A stretch of 64,000 bases of DNA from Shewanella frigidimarina (GCF_003797125.1 NZ_RKKE01000001.1:992001-1056000), one strand, 5' to 3'; shown: positions 37,464-46,112, counted from the stretch's first letter. A program made the numbers and translations. Notes: generated by a model not told the origin, from the sequence alone.

Positions 37464-37480
37464 TGGCACGTTATGTGTAA
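37464..37480 (+). promoter_or_regulatory. Sigma-54-like promoter of hmp
   Basis: TTGGCAC gives the -24 element. Exactly ten bases after its GG comes GT in place of the usual -12 GC (ATGTGTA). The promoter is about 65 bases upstream of hmp and downstream of the NorR sites, as expected for a NorR-activated gene. Confidence 0.6.
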
Positions 37481-37545
37481 TGTCTGCATATACAAGGTAA
37501 TTGATTGAAGCTTATCGCTATTTTACTCCCTAAGAGGAATCACGA

Positions 37546-38727
37546 ATGTTAGACACTGCAACTGTTCAAATTATTAAGGCCACTGTTCCCGCGTTACAAC
37601 TGTACGCCAATGACATTACCAGCCATTTCTATCCATTACTGTTTGCACAGCATCCTGAAGTATTGCCTTATTTCAATCAAACTAACCAAGGTAAAGGTAC
37701 TCAACCTAAAGCACTTGCTAACGCTGTGATTGCTTATGGTGCCAATATTGATGCGCTCGGTAACCTAAGCGAAGCCGTCAGTAAAATCGTTCAAAAGCAT
37801 GTTGCATTGGGCATTTTACCTGAACAATATGACGCTGTTGGCAGTTGTTTAATACAAGCCATTAAAGCCGTACTCGGTGATGCTGCAACAGACGAAGTGA
37901 TTGACGCTTGGACCAAAGCTTACGGCCAATTAGCCAACATATTGATTGCGGCGGAAGAATCAATTTATACAGCTAAAGAGCAACAACAAGGTGGCTGGCG
38001 TGGCGAACGTGAGTTTATTTTGGTGAATCGTGTGGATGAAAGCTCAGTAATTACCTCATTCTACTTTCAGCCATTTGATAACCAAGGGTTGCCAAACTTT
38101 GAAGCAGGCCAATTTTTGACCTTGGTATTTGATGATATTGACGGTGTATCAATGCGCCGTAATTACAGCTTATCTGACTCTACAGGCAAAGATTATTTAA
38201 GAATTAGTGTAAAGCGTGAACCTAATGGTGTGGTATCAAATCACTTACATAACAACATTCAGCTAGGTGATAAAGTGAAACTACGTGCCCCTAGTGGCGA
38301 TTTCACCTTACGCAAAAACACCAAACCGTTAATTTTACTCACTGGCGGTGTGGGGATTACTCCTGCGATTAGTATGCTCAATACTGAAGCAGGTTCAGGA
38401 CGCGATATTCGCTTTATTCATGCGGCCATTAATAGTGATGTCCATGCGTTTAAACACCATGTAGATCAACTTGCCTCAACATATGACCACATCAAGCCTT
38501 TGTATGTTTACAGCCAGCCAGAACAACATTGCCAGCCTCATGCCACTGGATTCATTGACGCATCATTGATTGCAGAGCAGTTACCAGCAGACCGCGATGT
38601 AGAATTCTATCTGCTTGGCCCTACTGGTTTTATGAAAGCAGCATTGGCCATTGCCACCAGCTTAGGCGTACCAGCAAGCCAAATTCATTATGAATTCTTT
38701 GGTCCAGCTGAAGCATTAACCGCTTAA
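37546..38727 (+). CDS. hmp: Flavohemoglobin nitric oxide dioxygenase Hmp
   Basis: This 393-residue cytoplasmic enzyme converts nitric oxide to nitrate with O2 and NAD(P)H and reduces NO slowly without oxygen. The globin domain (about 1-137) has proximal heme ligand His85 (QKHVALG). The FAD-binding domain (about 150-260) contains RRNYSLS, and the NAD-binding domain (about 265-393) contains LTGGVGITPAISML and a FFGPAE ending. AGAGGA precedes the ATG. It is controlled by the divergent NorR, judging by the sites between the genes, and is closed by a strong terminator. Confidence 0.95.
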   Translation: MLDTATVQIIKATVPALQLYANDITSHFYPLLFAQHPEVLPYFNQTNQGKGTQPKALANAVIAYGANIDALGNLSEAVSKIVQKHVALGILPEQYDAVGSCLIQAIKAVLGDAATDEVIDAWTKAYGQLANILIAAEESIYTAKEQQQGGWRGEREFILVNRVDESSVITSFYFQPFDNQGLPNFEAGQFLTLVFDDIDGVSMRRNYSLSDSTGKDYLRISVKREPNGVVSNHLHNNIQLGDKVKLRAPSGDFTLRKNTKPLILLTGGVGITPAISMLNTEAGSGRDIRFIHAAINSDVHAFKHHVDQLASTYDHIKPLYVYSQPEQHCQPHATGFIDASLIAEQLPADRDVEFYLLGPTGFMKAALAIATSLGVPASQIHYEFFGPAEALTA

Positions 38728-38740
38728 TAGGCCAACAAAC

Positions 38741-38773
38741 AAAAGCCCTGACCATAAAGTCAGGGCTTTTTTT
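38741..38773 (+). terminator. Rho-independent terminator of hmp
   Basis: AAAGCCCTGAC pairs with GTCAGGGCTTT across a 6-base loop and is followed by a T-run, 14 bases after the hmp stop. Confidence 0.92.
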
Positions 38774-38810
38774 AAACTGTAGAGTTTTAATCTACAAATT
38801 TAAATATAAT

Positions 38811-38848
38811 GTGAATTAGAACGGAATATCATCATCCCACCCGTTATT
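38811..38848 (-). pseudogene. Orphan remnant of an ssb 3' end
   Basis: On the minus strand the last codons spell [10 protein letters not shown] and a stop, which is the acidic C-terminal tail of single-stranded DNA-binding protein. Bases 38811-38842 match the true ssb end at 46153-46184 in 30 of 32 positions, including flanking 3' sequence. There is no upstream start codon. The open frame runs only about 14 more codons to a stop and has no OB-fold sequence. It is best read as the fragment of a second ssb or of a duplication, directly beside repeat copy B. Confidence 0.75.
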
Positions 38849-38892
38849 CAGCTGGCGATTGCATTCGTTAACAATGTCGAGTGAATGAGCTT

Positions 38893-39095
38893 AAATAACC
38901 TGAGCTCGGGATAATAAACGCCTTTCAAACAACCCTTTGTCCTGCTAACTGTGTTGAATCGACTTACAATAGGCTAGCTATTGACGCGTCAATTCGCCTT
39001 GTTAGCATAACAAATGACAAGCTTGAAAGTGAGCTTGGTTAACATGCTGATTTTAAATAGCTAAGTTCATCCCTTATCCCGAGTTCAGCTTAAAT
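38893..39095 (-). repeat. Interspersed MITE-like repeat, copy B
   Basis: About 200 bases have inverted termini: CCTGAGCTCGGGATAA (38899-38914) and, on the opposite strand, GCTGAACTCGGGATAA (39074-39089), identical at 14 of 16 positions. Internally it is rich in dyads, for example TTGACGCGTCAA at 38981-38992 and TTGTTA-GCA-TAACAA. It is homologous to copy A at 27077-27290 in opposite orientation and better preserved. It carries no reading frame. The right end abuts the stop codon of the phosphatase gene. Confidence 0.8.
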
Positions 39096-40247
39096 AAACT
39101 GGATTGCGCACATGGTCAAATCATCCTGAAATTCAGAAAAACCACAAAACTTTTTCATTTTCTGCTCAAGATATTCTAGCATCGCCTCGGGTTCGTCGGG
39201 TGCTGCGCTGATGGCTTTTTCTAAGCGATCGAAACCAAATAATTCTTTGTGAGCATTTTGCGTTTCAATGACCACATCGGTATACACAAACAAGATATCA
39301 CCCACATCAACACTGACTCGGTAAGTATCCCAATTTTGCTCACGCAGCACCCCAATAGGAATGCCGCCTTGATCTAGGGCAACCAGCCTGTTGGCTTTTT
39401 TCAAATAAGCATGAGGATGACCTGCATTAGCATAAATCAGTTCTTTTTCGTTGAAATTATAACGTAATACTGTGGCGGTTAAAAAACTGCCGCGTGGCTT
39501 TTTAGTGAAGAAATGCTGATTGATATAATTAAGTACTTCAGAAGAACTACTGCTTAAATCTTTCGGTTCAAAGGTGCGTAAGATAGCATCTATCATTGCC
39601 GTTTCTACAGCAGCAGCAGGGCCATGGCCCGATACGTCGGCAATAATCATTCCGATATCGCCTTGGGCTTCAGGGCGAGTTTTGCCAAGATCGACAATGT
39701 CTAAATAATCGCCGCCAGCACCTTTCATCGCTTTATAGGTATAAGCCATTTTGACAGAACTGAGTTCGATATTTTTGTCTGGCAACATCAACTGTTGTAA
39801 GCGTGAAATTTCCTCTATCTCGTCGCGGATCCACACTTGGGCAGCATTAAGTTGCGATGAGGCTTCGGAAAACTGAAAACTTTTTAACTGATACAAAAGC
39901 TTAAAATACAACGAGCTAACATGCTGAGATTCAGTTCCTTCAGGTAAATCGAGCAGAATGATACAGTCAAATAAGCTCGATTCTTTACAAAATGGCAATG
40001 CCCAACACACTTTACCATCGTCATTTAATGGCAAAATTTCTGCAATACTGTGTTGAAACGACAATGCTTGAAATTGTTGATAGAGCCTACTGTAATGCTC
40101 ATCGCACAAGGATGAAAAATTACAACTAACTTGGCCGTTTTTTTTAATTAAGTAATAATGGAACTCACTTAATGTGACCGCCAAATTGGTTTTAAACCAT
40201 AATGTTTCATCAATAATGCTGTTAGCTAGCGCTCTGTCTATGTTCAA
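39090..40247 (-). CDS. PP2C-type (SpoIIE/RsbU) phosphatase of a partner-switching module
   Basis: This 385-residue cytoplasmic protein has an N-terminal variable region (about 1-130), a short coiled-coil (about 130-155) and a C-terminal SpoIIE domain. The metal-binding motifs are GGDYLDI, IADVSGHG and DDLTM. The usual YTDGV is YTDVV. Such phosphatases dephosphorylate a STAS-domain antagonist and so release it to capture its kinase. Both partners (STAS and HATPase) are encoded in the same operon, at 42878 and 43214. It is the last gene, 9 bases after mlaC. The final codon and stop lie at the edge of repeat copy B. Confidence 0.85.
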   Translation of the reverse strand: MNIDRALANSIIDETLWFKTNLAVTLSEFHYYLIKKNGQVSCNFSSLCDEHYSRLYQQFQALSFQHSIAEILPLNDDGKVCWALPFCKESSLFDCIILLDLPEGTESQHVSSLYFKLLYQLKSFQFSEASSQLNAAQVWIRDEIEEISRLQQLMLPDKNIELSSVKMAYTYKAMKGAGGDYLDIVDLGKTRPEAQGDIGMIIADVSGHGPAAAVETAMIDAILRTFEPKDLSSSSSEVLNYINQHFFTKKPRGSFLTATVLRYNFNEKELIYANAGHPHAYLKKANRLVALDQGGIPIGVLREQNWDTYRVSVDVGDILFVYTDVVIETQNAHKELFGFDRLEKAISAAPDEPEAMLEYLEQKMKKFCGFSEFQDDLTMCAIQFI

Positions 40248-40256
40248 GGGAAAACC

Positions 40257-40832
40257 TTACGTTTGGGCTAATTTAGCAGCAAGGGCTTCATTCAAACCAG
40301 AGACACCGCTTTTTTTCAAAGTACTTTTATAGTCGTTACTAAATGTACGGATCATCGATAAACCTTCAGCAACAAAATCGTAAATTTTCCACTCATTATT
40401 ACGCTGATAAAGCTGATACGAAACCGGAATAATATTTTCTTTGGTATGAATTTCGGTATCTACCGATGCATAAACCTTTTTCTTAATGGTTTCATTGGTG
40501 TAATCAACCGTTTGATTATCATATTGTTCTAGTAGCACAATATAGGTATCAACTAATACGCCTTTTAATAACACCATAAATTGGCGTTTTTCGGTATCAC
40601 TTGCCTGTCTCCAATACTTACCTAACACCCGTTGTGCAGAGGCTTGTATGTCAACATGCTTTTCAATCACATCACTGAGTGATTGCTTTTTCTGTTCAAC
40701 TGACAAGGTACTATCTGATGCGATACTAATGATATCTGTCACACCTAATTTAACGCGTTCTGTCGGTTCTTGTACCGCAAAAGCTACAGACGGCATCACT
40801 AACATCATGATTAAAAAAATTATTGATTTCAT
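40257..40832 (-). CDS. mlaC: MlaC-type periplasmic phospholipid-binding protein
   Basis: This 191-residue secreted protein of the MlaC/Ttg2D family has signal peptide MKSIIFLIMMLVMPSVAFA. The mature helical/beta domain includes VLGKYWRQASDTEKRQF and WKIYDFVAEGLSMI. It would shuttle phospholipids between MlaA at the outer membrane and the MlaFED complex at the inner membrane. Its ATG overlaps the mlaD stop by one base (TAATG), which points to tight coupling. Confidence 0.92.
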   Translation of the reverse strand: MKSIIFLIMMLVMPSVAFAVQEPTERVKLGVTDIISIASDSTLSVEQKKQSLSDVIEKHVDIQASAQRVLGKYWRQASDTEKRQFMVLLKGVLVDTYIVLLEQYDNQTVDYTNETIKKKVYASVDTEIHTKENIIPVSYQLYQRNNEWKIYDFVAEGLSMIRTFSNDYKSTLKKSGVSGLNEALAAKLAQT

Positions 40833-41281
40833 TATTTATCCTGACTAAACATATATTTGCTTATTAACTCTTCTATGCTGATTGATGATTCTGTTTCTAT
40901 AAACTCTTCACCATCTGCCATGTTTACTTCTGAGCCACCGGTAGATATTTTAACAAATCTGTCGCCTATAATACCAGATGTACGAATGGAGGCTATCGAA
41001 TCATCAGGCACAGTAATCTCATTATCTAATGATATTTTAACCACTGATTCATACGCTTGAGGGTCGTAATTAATCGATTGAATTAATCCGACGCGTACAC
41101 CGGACATTTCGACAAAAGCACCTTCTTTTAAACCTGAAGAATTTTCAAATTTGGCGACTAAGGTGTAGTTACCACTATTAGAAACCGATGCTCCACCAAT
41201 GGTAATTGACATAAATACCAAGGCCCCAATCCCGAATAACACAAACAGGCCGACGAGAAAATTGACGTAATTGTTTTTCAT
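40832..41281 (-). CDS. mlaD: MlaD-type MCE-domain lipid-transport protein
   Basis: This 149-residue protein has an N-terminal membrane anchor (about 6-30) and one MCE domain (about 38-120: LVAKFENSSGLKEGAFVEMSGVRVG region, GIIGDRFVKI). Six copies should form the periplasmic ring on the MlaFE transporter. It lies between mlaE (12 bases upstream) and mlaC (one-base overlap). Length is slightly short of the E. coli protein but complete. Confidence 0.92.
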   Translation of the reverse strand: MKNNYVNFLVGLFVLFGIGALVFMSITIGGASVSNSGNYTLVAKFENSSGLKEGAFVEMSGVRVGLIQSINYDPQAYESVVKISLDNEITVPDDSIASIRTSGIIGDRFVKISTGGSEVNMADGEEFIETESSISIEELISKYMFSQDK

Positions 41282-41293
41282 TGATACCTCTAG

Positions 41294-42088
41294 TTATAGC
41301 GCTAACGAGCTAACGATATAGTCACTAAACAACATAATAATTGCACTCATTACCACCGCCTGAGTGGTGCCATTGCTGACGCCTTCAGCGCCCATGTTTT
41401 TTTGATTTAGGTGTAAATAAAAGCCGTAATACAAAGGTATCCACATAATAAACAAACCAAATACCAGTGACTTTATTTGACCAACCAGCACATCTTTAAA
41501 GCTAATCGTATCCATTACACCTTGAATATACGCACCAGGACTTTCACCTTGAATGTGTACTCCAACGATATAACCACCGCCAATGCCCACCAAGTCAAAC
41601 ACGGCCGTTAGCATAGGCACACAAAACAACGCCGCTAATAGCCTTGGCAACATCACATAGCGGTAACTGTTAATCGCCATGCAATCAAGCGCATCAAATT
41701 GTTGCTCGTTACGCATAATACCAATTTCTGAACAGGTGGCAGAGCCAACTCGTGCAATCACCATTAATGCCGTCATTACCGGGCCCAATTCTTTAATCAG
41801 GCTCAAGGCTACTGCCGAACCCAATAAATCCACTGAACCGAAGCGCACTAAGGTATCGTAAAACTGCAGTGCTACGACCATACCGGTAAAAAGTGCGGCA
41901 ACAATAATGACAATTAAAGACCGATTACCAATAAAGTATATCTGCTTAATCACTTGCTTAAATGACACCAGCCCAGTGAATAAGCTGCTGACGATACGCA
42001 GTAAAAACAATGTAGCTAAACCGATACTATCAATATTTTTACGCGTTGCAGCGCCCAAATTACTGACTGAATTAAATAAGGCATTCAT
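41294..42088 (-). CDS. mlaE: MlaE-type ABC transporter permease
   Basis: This 264-residue inner-membrane permease of the MlaE/YrbE family has about five transmembrane segments. The family-typical core includes LIKELGPVMTALMVIARVGSA and EIGIMRNEQQFDALDCMAI. It forms the membrane part of the phospholipid transporter with MlaF and MlaD. Its start overlaps the mlaF stop by one base. Confidence 0.92.
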   Translation of the reverse strand: MNALFNSVSNLGAATRKNIDSIGLATLFLLRIVSSLFTGLVSFKQVIKQIYFIGNRSLIVIIVAALFTGMVVALQFYDTLVRFGSVDLLGSAVALSLIKELGPVMTALMVIARVGSATCSEIGIMRNEQQFDALDCMAINSYRYVMLPRLLAALFCVPMLTAVFDLVGIGGGYIVGVHIQGESPGAYIQGVMDTISFKDVLVGQIKSLVFGLFIMWIPLYYGFYLHLNQKNMGAEGVSNGTTQAVVMSAIIMLFSDYIVSSLAL

Positions 42089-42885
42089 TAGTTTTTATCC
42101 TTATTTAATAAACGATTTAAATAAACCTCACCATCGTCTCTTTGTGTATTAGGTTGACGGTTGATCATGTTTTGAATCCGTTCATCTGGCGAGTTTCTAA
42201 TCTCATCTACGGTGCCATTAGCTACCACTTCACCAGCAAACAATACCACCACGCGATCGGCAATTTTAAATACACTTTCAAGCTCATGAGTCACCACCAC
42301 TATGGTCATGTTCATGGCATCTCTTAAGGTGAGAATAAGCTCATCAAGTTCAACGGCGGTAGTGGGATCAAGCCCTGCTGAAGGTTCATCAAAAAACAGT
42401 AATTTAGGGTCCATAATAACGGCCCTAGCCAGTCCAGCTCGTTTGAGCATACCACCTGATAATTCCGAAGGCATAAGATGGCCTGTACCTGCCATGTTCA
42501 TTAATTCAAGCTTCATCCGCACCATAATATCAATGGTTTGGGTATCCAACGAAGTGTTGTGTTCTAAAGGTAGCCTGACATTGTCTGCCACCGTCAGTGA
42601 ACTCAGTAGTGCGCCACCTTGAAAAGCCACGCCCATTTTTTTGCGTAAGTTACGTAATTGCTTATTTTTGGCCGTAAAAATATTCACACCATCAATCATG
42701 ATAGTGCCTGATGTAGGGGTTTTAAGCCCAAGCATATGGTTAAGCAAGGTACTTTTGCCAGAACCAGAACCGCCCATCACAACCAAAATTTCGCCGGGGT
42801 TGACCTCTAAATTGACGTCTTTGAGTACATGAGTGTCGCCATATTGGGCAAACAAATGCTCTACTGTAATAATAGGCTTAACCAT
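42088..42885 (-). CDS. mlaF: MlaF-type ABC transporter ATPase
   Basis: This 265-residue ATPase has Walker A GGSGSGKST, signature ELSGGMLKRAGLARA and Walker B LLFFDEPSAGLD with the following H-loop TH. It powers lipid movement through MlaE. Its start overlaps the end of the upstream STAS-protein gene by 8 bases. In E. coli the STAS protein MlaB binds MlaF, so the upstream STAS product may do the same here. Confidence 0.92.
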   Translation of the reverse strand: MVKPIITVEHLFAQYGDTHVLKDVNLEVNPGEILVVMGGSGSGKSTLLNHMLGLKTPTSGTIMIDGVNIFTAKNKQLRNLRKKMGVAFQGGALLSSLTVADNVRLPLEHNTSLDTQTIDIMVRMKLELMNMAGTGHLMPSELSGGMLKRAGLARAVIMDPKLLFFDEPSAGLDPTTAVELDELILTLRDAMNMTIVVVTHELESVFKIADRVVVLFAGEVVANGTVDEIRNSPDERIQNMINRQPNTQRDDGEVYLNRLLNKDKN

Positions 42886-43207
42886 TGTTACTCACAGCAC
42901 TTACTGAATCAGCTAAGTTAAACACCGTGTTTAAACGGGTTAGTTGCAGTACTTGAAGCGGTGAACCGTTGGCACCAACGATATGAAATTCAGTGTCATT
43001 TTCTCTGGCTTCATTGAAGGCTTCAACCAGTGAAGCCATGCCTGAACTATCGATATATTGCAGGTGGGTGAAGTCGACAATGATATTATTTTTACTCTTA
43101 ATTAATTTTATGATGTCGAGTTTGATACTGCGAGAGTTGCTCAGATCGACCTCGCCATAAAGCTTAACTACTTGGTAATTGTTATGTGTCTCAATTTCAA
43201 TATTCAT
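42878..43207 (-). CDS. STAS-domain anti-sigma-factor antagonist-like protein
   Basis: This 109-residue single STAS domain has the phosphoacceptor region YIDSSGMASL characteristic of SpoIIAA/RsbV antagonists. It sits where an MlaB-like STAS subunit would be expected in an Mla operon, but the conserved serine and the adjacent kinase gene indicate partner switching. It could serve either role or both: binding MlaF as MlaB does, or being switched between the HATPase and another target by phosphorylation. Confidence 0.85.
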   Translation of the reverse strand: MNIEIETHNNYQVVKLYGEVDLSNSRSIKLDIIKLIKSKNNIIVDFTHLQYIDSSGMASLVEAFNEARENDTEFHIVGANGSPLQVLQLTRLNTVFNLADSVSAVSNNG

Positions 43208-43213
43208 TTAATA

Positions 43214-43615
43214 TCACTCAAATTTAACCGTCAGTTCTAGCCAGTTACCTTTGCCTTTATGTGGGATAAGTCTTACTTTTTCAGCCACATAATGAATAAG
43301 ACAAAGGCCTAACCCACCTGGTTTACATAAATTGTTTTCTGCCGGTGTTAATTGCTTGTCAGTAATCTGCGAACACACATCTTTAATCACAAATAGCGCA
43401 TGCTCATCATCACTGCTGACCACTATTTCTATACAGCCCTTTTTCGACATGTGATAACCATGACGAATAACATTGGCGCAAGCCTCATCAACGGCTAATA
43501 CGATTTCATTGACTTTACCTTCGCTAAAAGGAAAATCGCGGCATGCATCTACCACAAATTCGCGAATATTTTTTAATTCACTCGTACAAGATGAAAACGT
43601 TTTGATGTTTGACAT
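43214..43615 (-). CDS. RsbW/SpoIIAB-like serine kinase (HATPase)
   Basis: This 133-residue GHKL ATPase domain has N-box VLAVDEACANVIRHGY and G-box PGGLGLCLI. It has no histidine phosphotransfer domain, the form of anti-sigma/serine-kinase switch proteins that phosphorylate a STAS antagonist. The STAS gene follows 6 bases downstream and the cognate phosphatase closes the operon. No sigma factor gene is adjacent, so the output target is unknown. Confidence 0.87.
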   Translation of the reverse strand: MSNIKTFSSCTSELKNIREFVVDACRDFPFSEGKVNEIVLAVDEACANVIRHGYHMSKKGCIEIVVSSDDEHALFVIKDVCSQITDKQLTPAENNLCKPGGLGLCLIHYVAEKVRLIPHKGKGNWLELTVKFE

Positions 43616-43618
43616 TGG

Positions 43619-44416
43619 CTAGTCCGTTATCTCCAAATCAGTGTTGTGGTCTAATTTGTCGTCTGCAGGTGCGTCATTTAATAGCTCATCATCTAATAGT
43701 TCATCATCAAACTCTAGATCAAATTCGTCAGATTCAGTCTCATCGACTTTACCGTCATTAACCAAGTGAGCATCTCGCTGCAAATAGACATCTTTAACAT
43801 AGCCATAAGGATCTAACGATCCGTCTAATATGGGTTCATATTGCTTAAATTCAATCCGACTGTCTAAACCTTCCAGCACAAACTTTCCGGCCCTTTGTTC
43901 AAACGACAGAATAGATAAGGGATAAACAAACACATCAACAAAATCACCGACGGTATTACGTGCAGTACTGGCACCATAAACAGGCCACATAATAAAAGGT
44001 CCGTTGCCAATACCCCAAACACCAAAGGTTTGCGCAAATGTTTCTTCTTTTTTCATTAATCCCATATCGGTAGCTGGATCAAAAAGCCCCACAAGGCCGA
44101 TTGTCGTGTTGACCACAAAACGTAAAACACTGCTACCGCTGTCGGTAACTTTCCATTGTAAGAGGTTATTTACTGCGTAAAGAGGTTCACTTAGGTTGGA
44201 TAGCAGATTTGTCACACCTTGTCGGATCGGCTGAGGGATGGTTTCATAGCCTTCTGCTGCTGGTTTTAAAGCATATTTGTCCATAACCTGGTAATTAAAA
44301 TCCCAGCTTTTTCGATTAACCGCTTCGAATGGATCACCCGGTGTTGAGGTGCTAGCACAGCCGCTAAAAAATAATAAAGTGGCACCAATAACTAACAATC
44401 GACCAATTATTCCCAC
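43619..44416 (-). CDS. mlaA: MlaA (VacJ) family outer-membrane lipoprotein
   Basis: This 265-residue lipoprotein removes mislocalised phospholipids from the outer leaflet. The signal peptide ends FFSGC (lipobox) and the VacJ core follows, with DPFEAVNRKSWDFNYQ and later GIGNGPFIMWPVYG. The start is GTG with GGAGG five bases upstream. A nearby ATG is out of frame. The last 35 or so residues form a very acidic tail (about 230-265, rich in D, E and L) not typical of the E. coli protein. It is the first gene of the eight-gene operon. Confidence 0.9.
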   Translation of the reverse strand: MGIIGRLLVIGATLLFFSGCASTSTPGDPFEAVNRKSWDFNYQVMDKYALKPAAEGYETIPQPIRQGVTNLLSNLSEPLYAVNNLLQWKVTDSGSSVLRFVVNTTIGLVGLFDPATDMGLMKKEETFAQTFGVWGIGNGPFIMWPVYGASTARNTVGDFVDVFVYPLSILSFEQRAGKFVLEGLDSRIEFKQYEPILDGSLDPYGYVKDVYLQRDAHLVNDGKVDETESDEFDLEFDDELLDDELLNDAPADDKLDHNTDLEITD

Positions 44417-44691
44417 TCATTCCTCCGGCTTTTTTCAAAAAATATATGCTAAAAATATCGGTATTAAACACGACATTTAGTATCGTTAACATCACTCAAG
44501 AGTGAAAATATAACATTAAAACGGTCAAAACTATTAGCACAACTTTGATTGATCGTTCAAAAATGAATTATACCATCACTCCATCGACCAAATGGACTAT
44601 TTTATATCGCTAGGAATCGTTTAACCTATGTATCGGTTACTTATTGAATATTGGTCAAAATTGCTCTGTTGCGAATAATTTCATCCGGCTG

Positions 44692-44910
44692 TTACAAGCC
44701 ATTTTGAATCATTTGTTTAATTTTGTGAGCCTTCACAAAATGATCCAATTGATGTGTTTGAATCCACCATGTCGCTGCTTCCATCAATAATTGAGGATTA
44801 TCATTTTTGTTGGCAAAAAATGCATAAAATGACAAACCGACGTTATCACCTTTAGCCGCGATTTTTTTGTCACACACTTCAATAATTTTCGATCTTAGTT
44901 CCGCTCTCAT
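44692..44910 (-). CDS. Small conserved hypothetical protein
   Basis: This 72-residue soluble protein starts MRAELRSK at the ATG at 44908-44910, which has GAGGAT upstream. It contains KGDNVGLSFYAFF and WWIQTHQLDHF. It resembles small proteins of Vibrio and Shewanella that I believe are grouped under a domain of unknown function (possibly DUF6500), but I cannot verify this. It is a single gene with no informative neighbours. Confidence 0.7.
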   Translation of the reverse strand: MRAELRSKIIEVCDKKIAAKGDNVGLSFYAFFANKNDNPQLLMEAATWWIQTHQLDHFVKAHKIKQMIQNGL

Positions 44911-45240
44911 TATATCCTCAATCACTCGAAATTAATTTACTTAAAATGGCCTGCATCTTGTTAGTTTTTTGATGTGTAGATAGCGTTACGTTTAACACAT
45001 CATTCAATAACAACCAAAACACTAGCCATAAATACTAACCATAAATACTATGCTAAAAAGTCATCGCCTCTGAACAATAAAAAACCGTTAAAGCATCGTT
45101 ATACTTGTCAGCTAAACATTAAAATAACGTGTCACTTAGTGAAGAGCTTTACTATTTTAGTTGGAGAGATCATAGAGAACACTCTAGTAACGGAGTAGAC
45201 TTGATGCCTACTGTTTTTGATTCAGAGAACGAGACTTGCC
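44911..45240. other. Intergenic region with a short tandem repeat
   Basis: This AT-rich 330-base region lies between divergent genes. The unit CCATAAATACTA occurs twice at 45026 and 45039 (13-base period). No terminator, RNA gene or coding frame is evident. Confidence 0.4.
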
Positions 45241-45987
45241 ATGAAATTCCTTGTTGATATTCACGCGCATACTATAGCGTCAACTCACGCTTATAGTACC
45301 TTCCATGATTACCTTTGTGTTGCGAAAGCCAAAGGTATTAAGTTATTCGCCATTACCGATCATGGCCCAGATATGGCTGATGCGCCCCATTTTTGGCACT
45401 TTGTAAATATGAGAGTGTTACCTAGAATTGTTGACGGTGTCGGCGTGCTGCGCGGCATTGAAGCGAATATCAAAAATGAACATGGCGAGATTGATTTTTT
45501 TGGTGATTATTTAAAAGAACTCGATATTGTGTTGGCAGGTTTTCATGAACCCGTTTTCCCACCATCGACTAAAGAGGCTCACACTACAGCACTTATTAAC
45601 TGTATTGAAAGTGGTAATGTCGACATTATTACTCACCCAGGCAACCCTGCTTATCCAATCGATATTAAGCGCGTCGCCTGTGCCGCTGCCAAACATAACG
45701 TGGCGCTAGAGATAAATAACTCCTCTTTTTTGACGTCCAGAAAAGGCAGTACATGTAACTGTATTGAAATCGCCAATGCAGTAAAAGCAGCAGATGGATT
45801 GCTCGTTATGGGTTCTGACTCACACGTTGCTTTTAGCTTAGGAGAGTTTGAAAAAGCCATTGAGGTCATTGAAACAGTGGAATTTCCAATTGAACGCTTA
45901 CTGAACCGTAGCCCCGAAGCGTTGTTGAGCTTTTTGACGGCGAGAGGTCATAAGTCACTTGATGAATACTCAGCTTTAATCGAATAA
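45241..45987 (+). CDS. PHP-domain phosphatase, YcdX-like
   Basis: This 248-residue PHP (polymerase and histidinol phosphatase) domain protein has the metal-binding motifs [20 protein letters not shown] and SDSH. It closely follows the layout of E. coli YcdX, a trinuclear-zinc phosphatase linked to swarming. The start at 45241 fits the conserved opening [11 protein letters not shown]; an eight-codon upstream extension is unlikely. The physiological substrate is unknown. It is a single gene. Confidence 0.9.
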   Translation: MKFLVDIHAHTIASTHAYSTFHDYLCVAKAKGIKLFAITDHGPDMADAPHFWHFVNMRVLPRIVDGVGVLRGIEANIKNEHGEIDFFGDYLKELDIVLAGFHEPVFPPSTKEAHTTALINCIESGNVDIITHPGNPAYPIDIKRVACAAAKHNVALEINNSSFLTSRKGSTCNCIEIANAVKAADGLLVMGSDSHVAFSLGEFEKAIEVIETVEFPIERLLNRSPEALLSFLTARGHKSLDEYSALIE

Positions 45988-46081
45988 ACATTTTATATCT
46001 CAAAACTGCCACAGTGAAATTTGGAGCATAAGAATACGGCTGGCAGACAGCTGAATTATTATCCTAACTTCCCTAGTATAG

Positions 46082-46112
46082 AAAAACAAAAAGGCCTGCA
46101 AACGCAGGCCTT
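46082..46112 (-). terminator. Rho-independent terminator of ssb
   Basis: On the minus strand AAGGCCTGC and GCAGGCCTT form a 9-bp stem with a 4-base loop, followed by a T-run, about 45 bases after the ssb stop. Confidence 0.9.
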
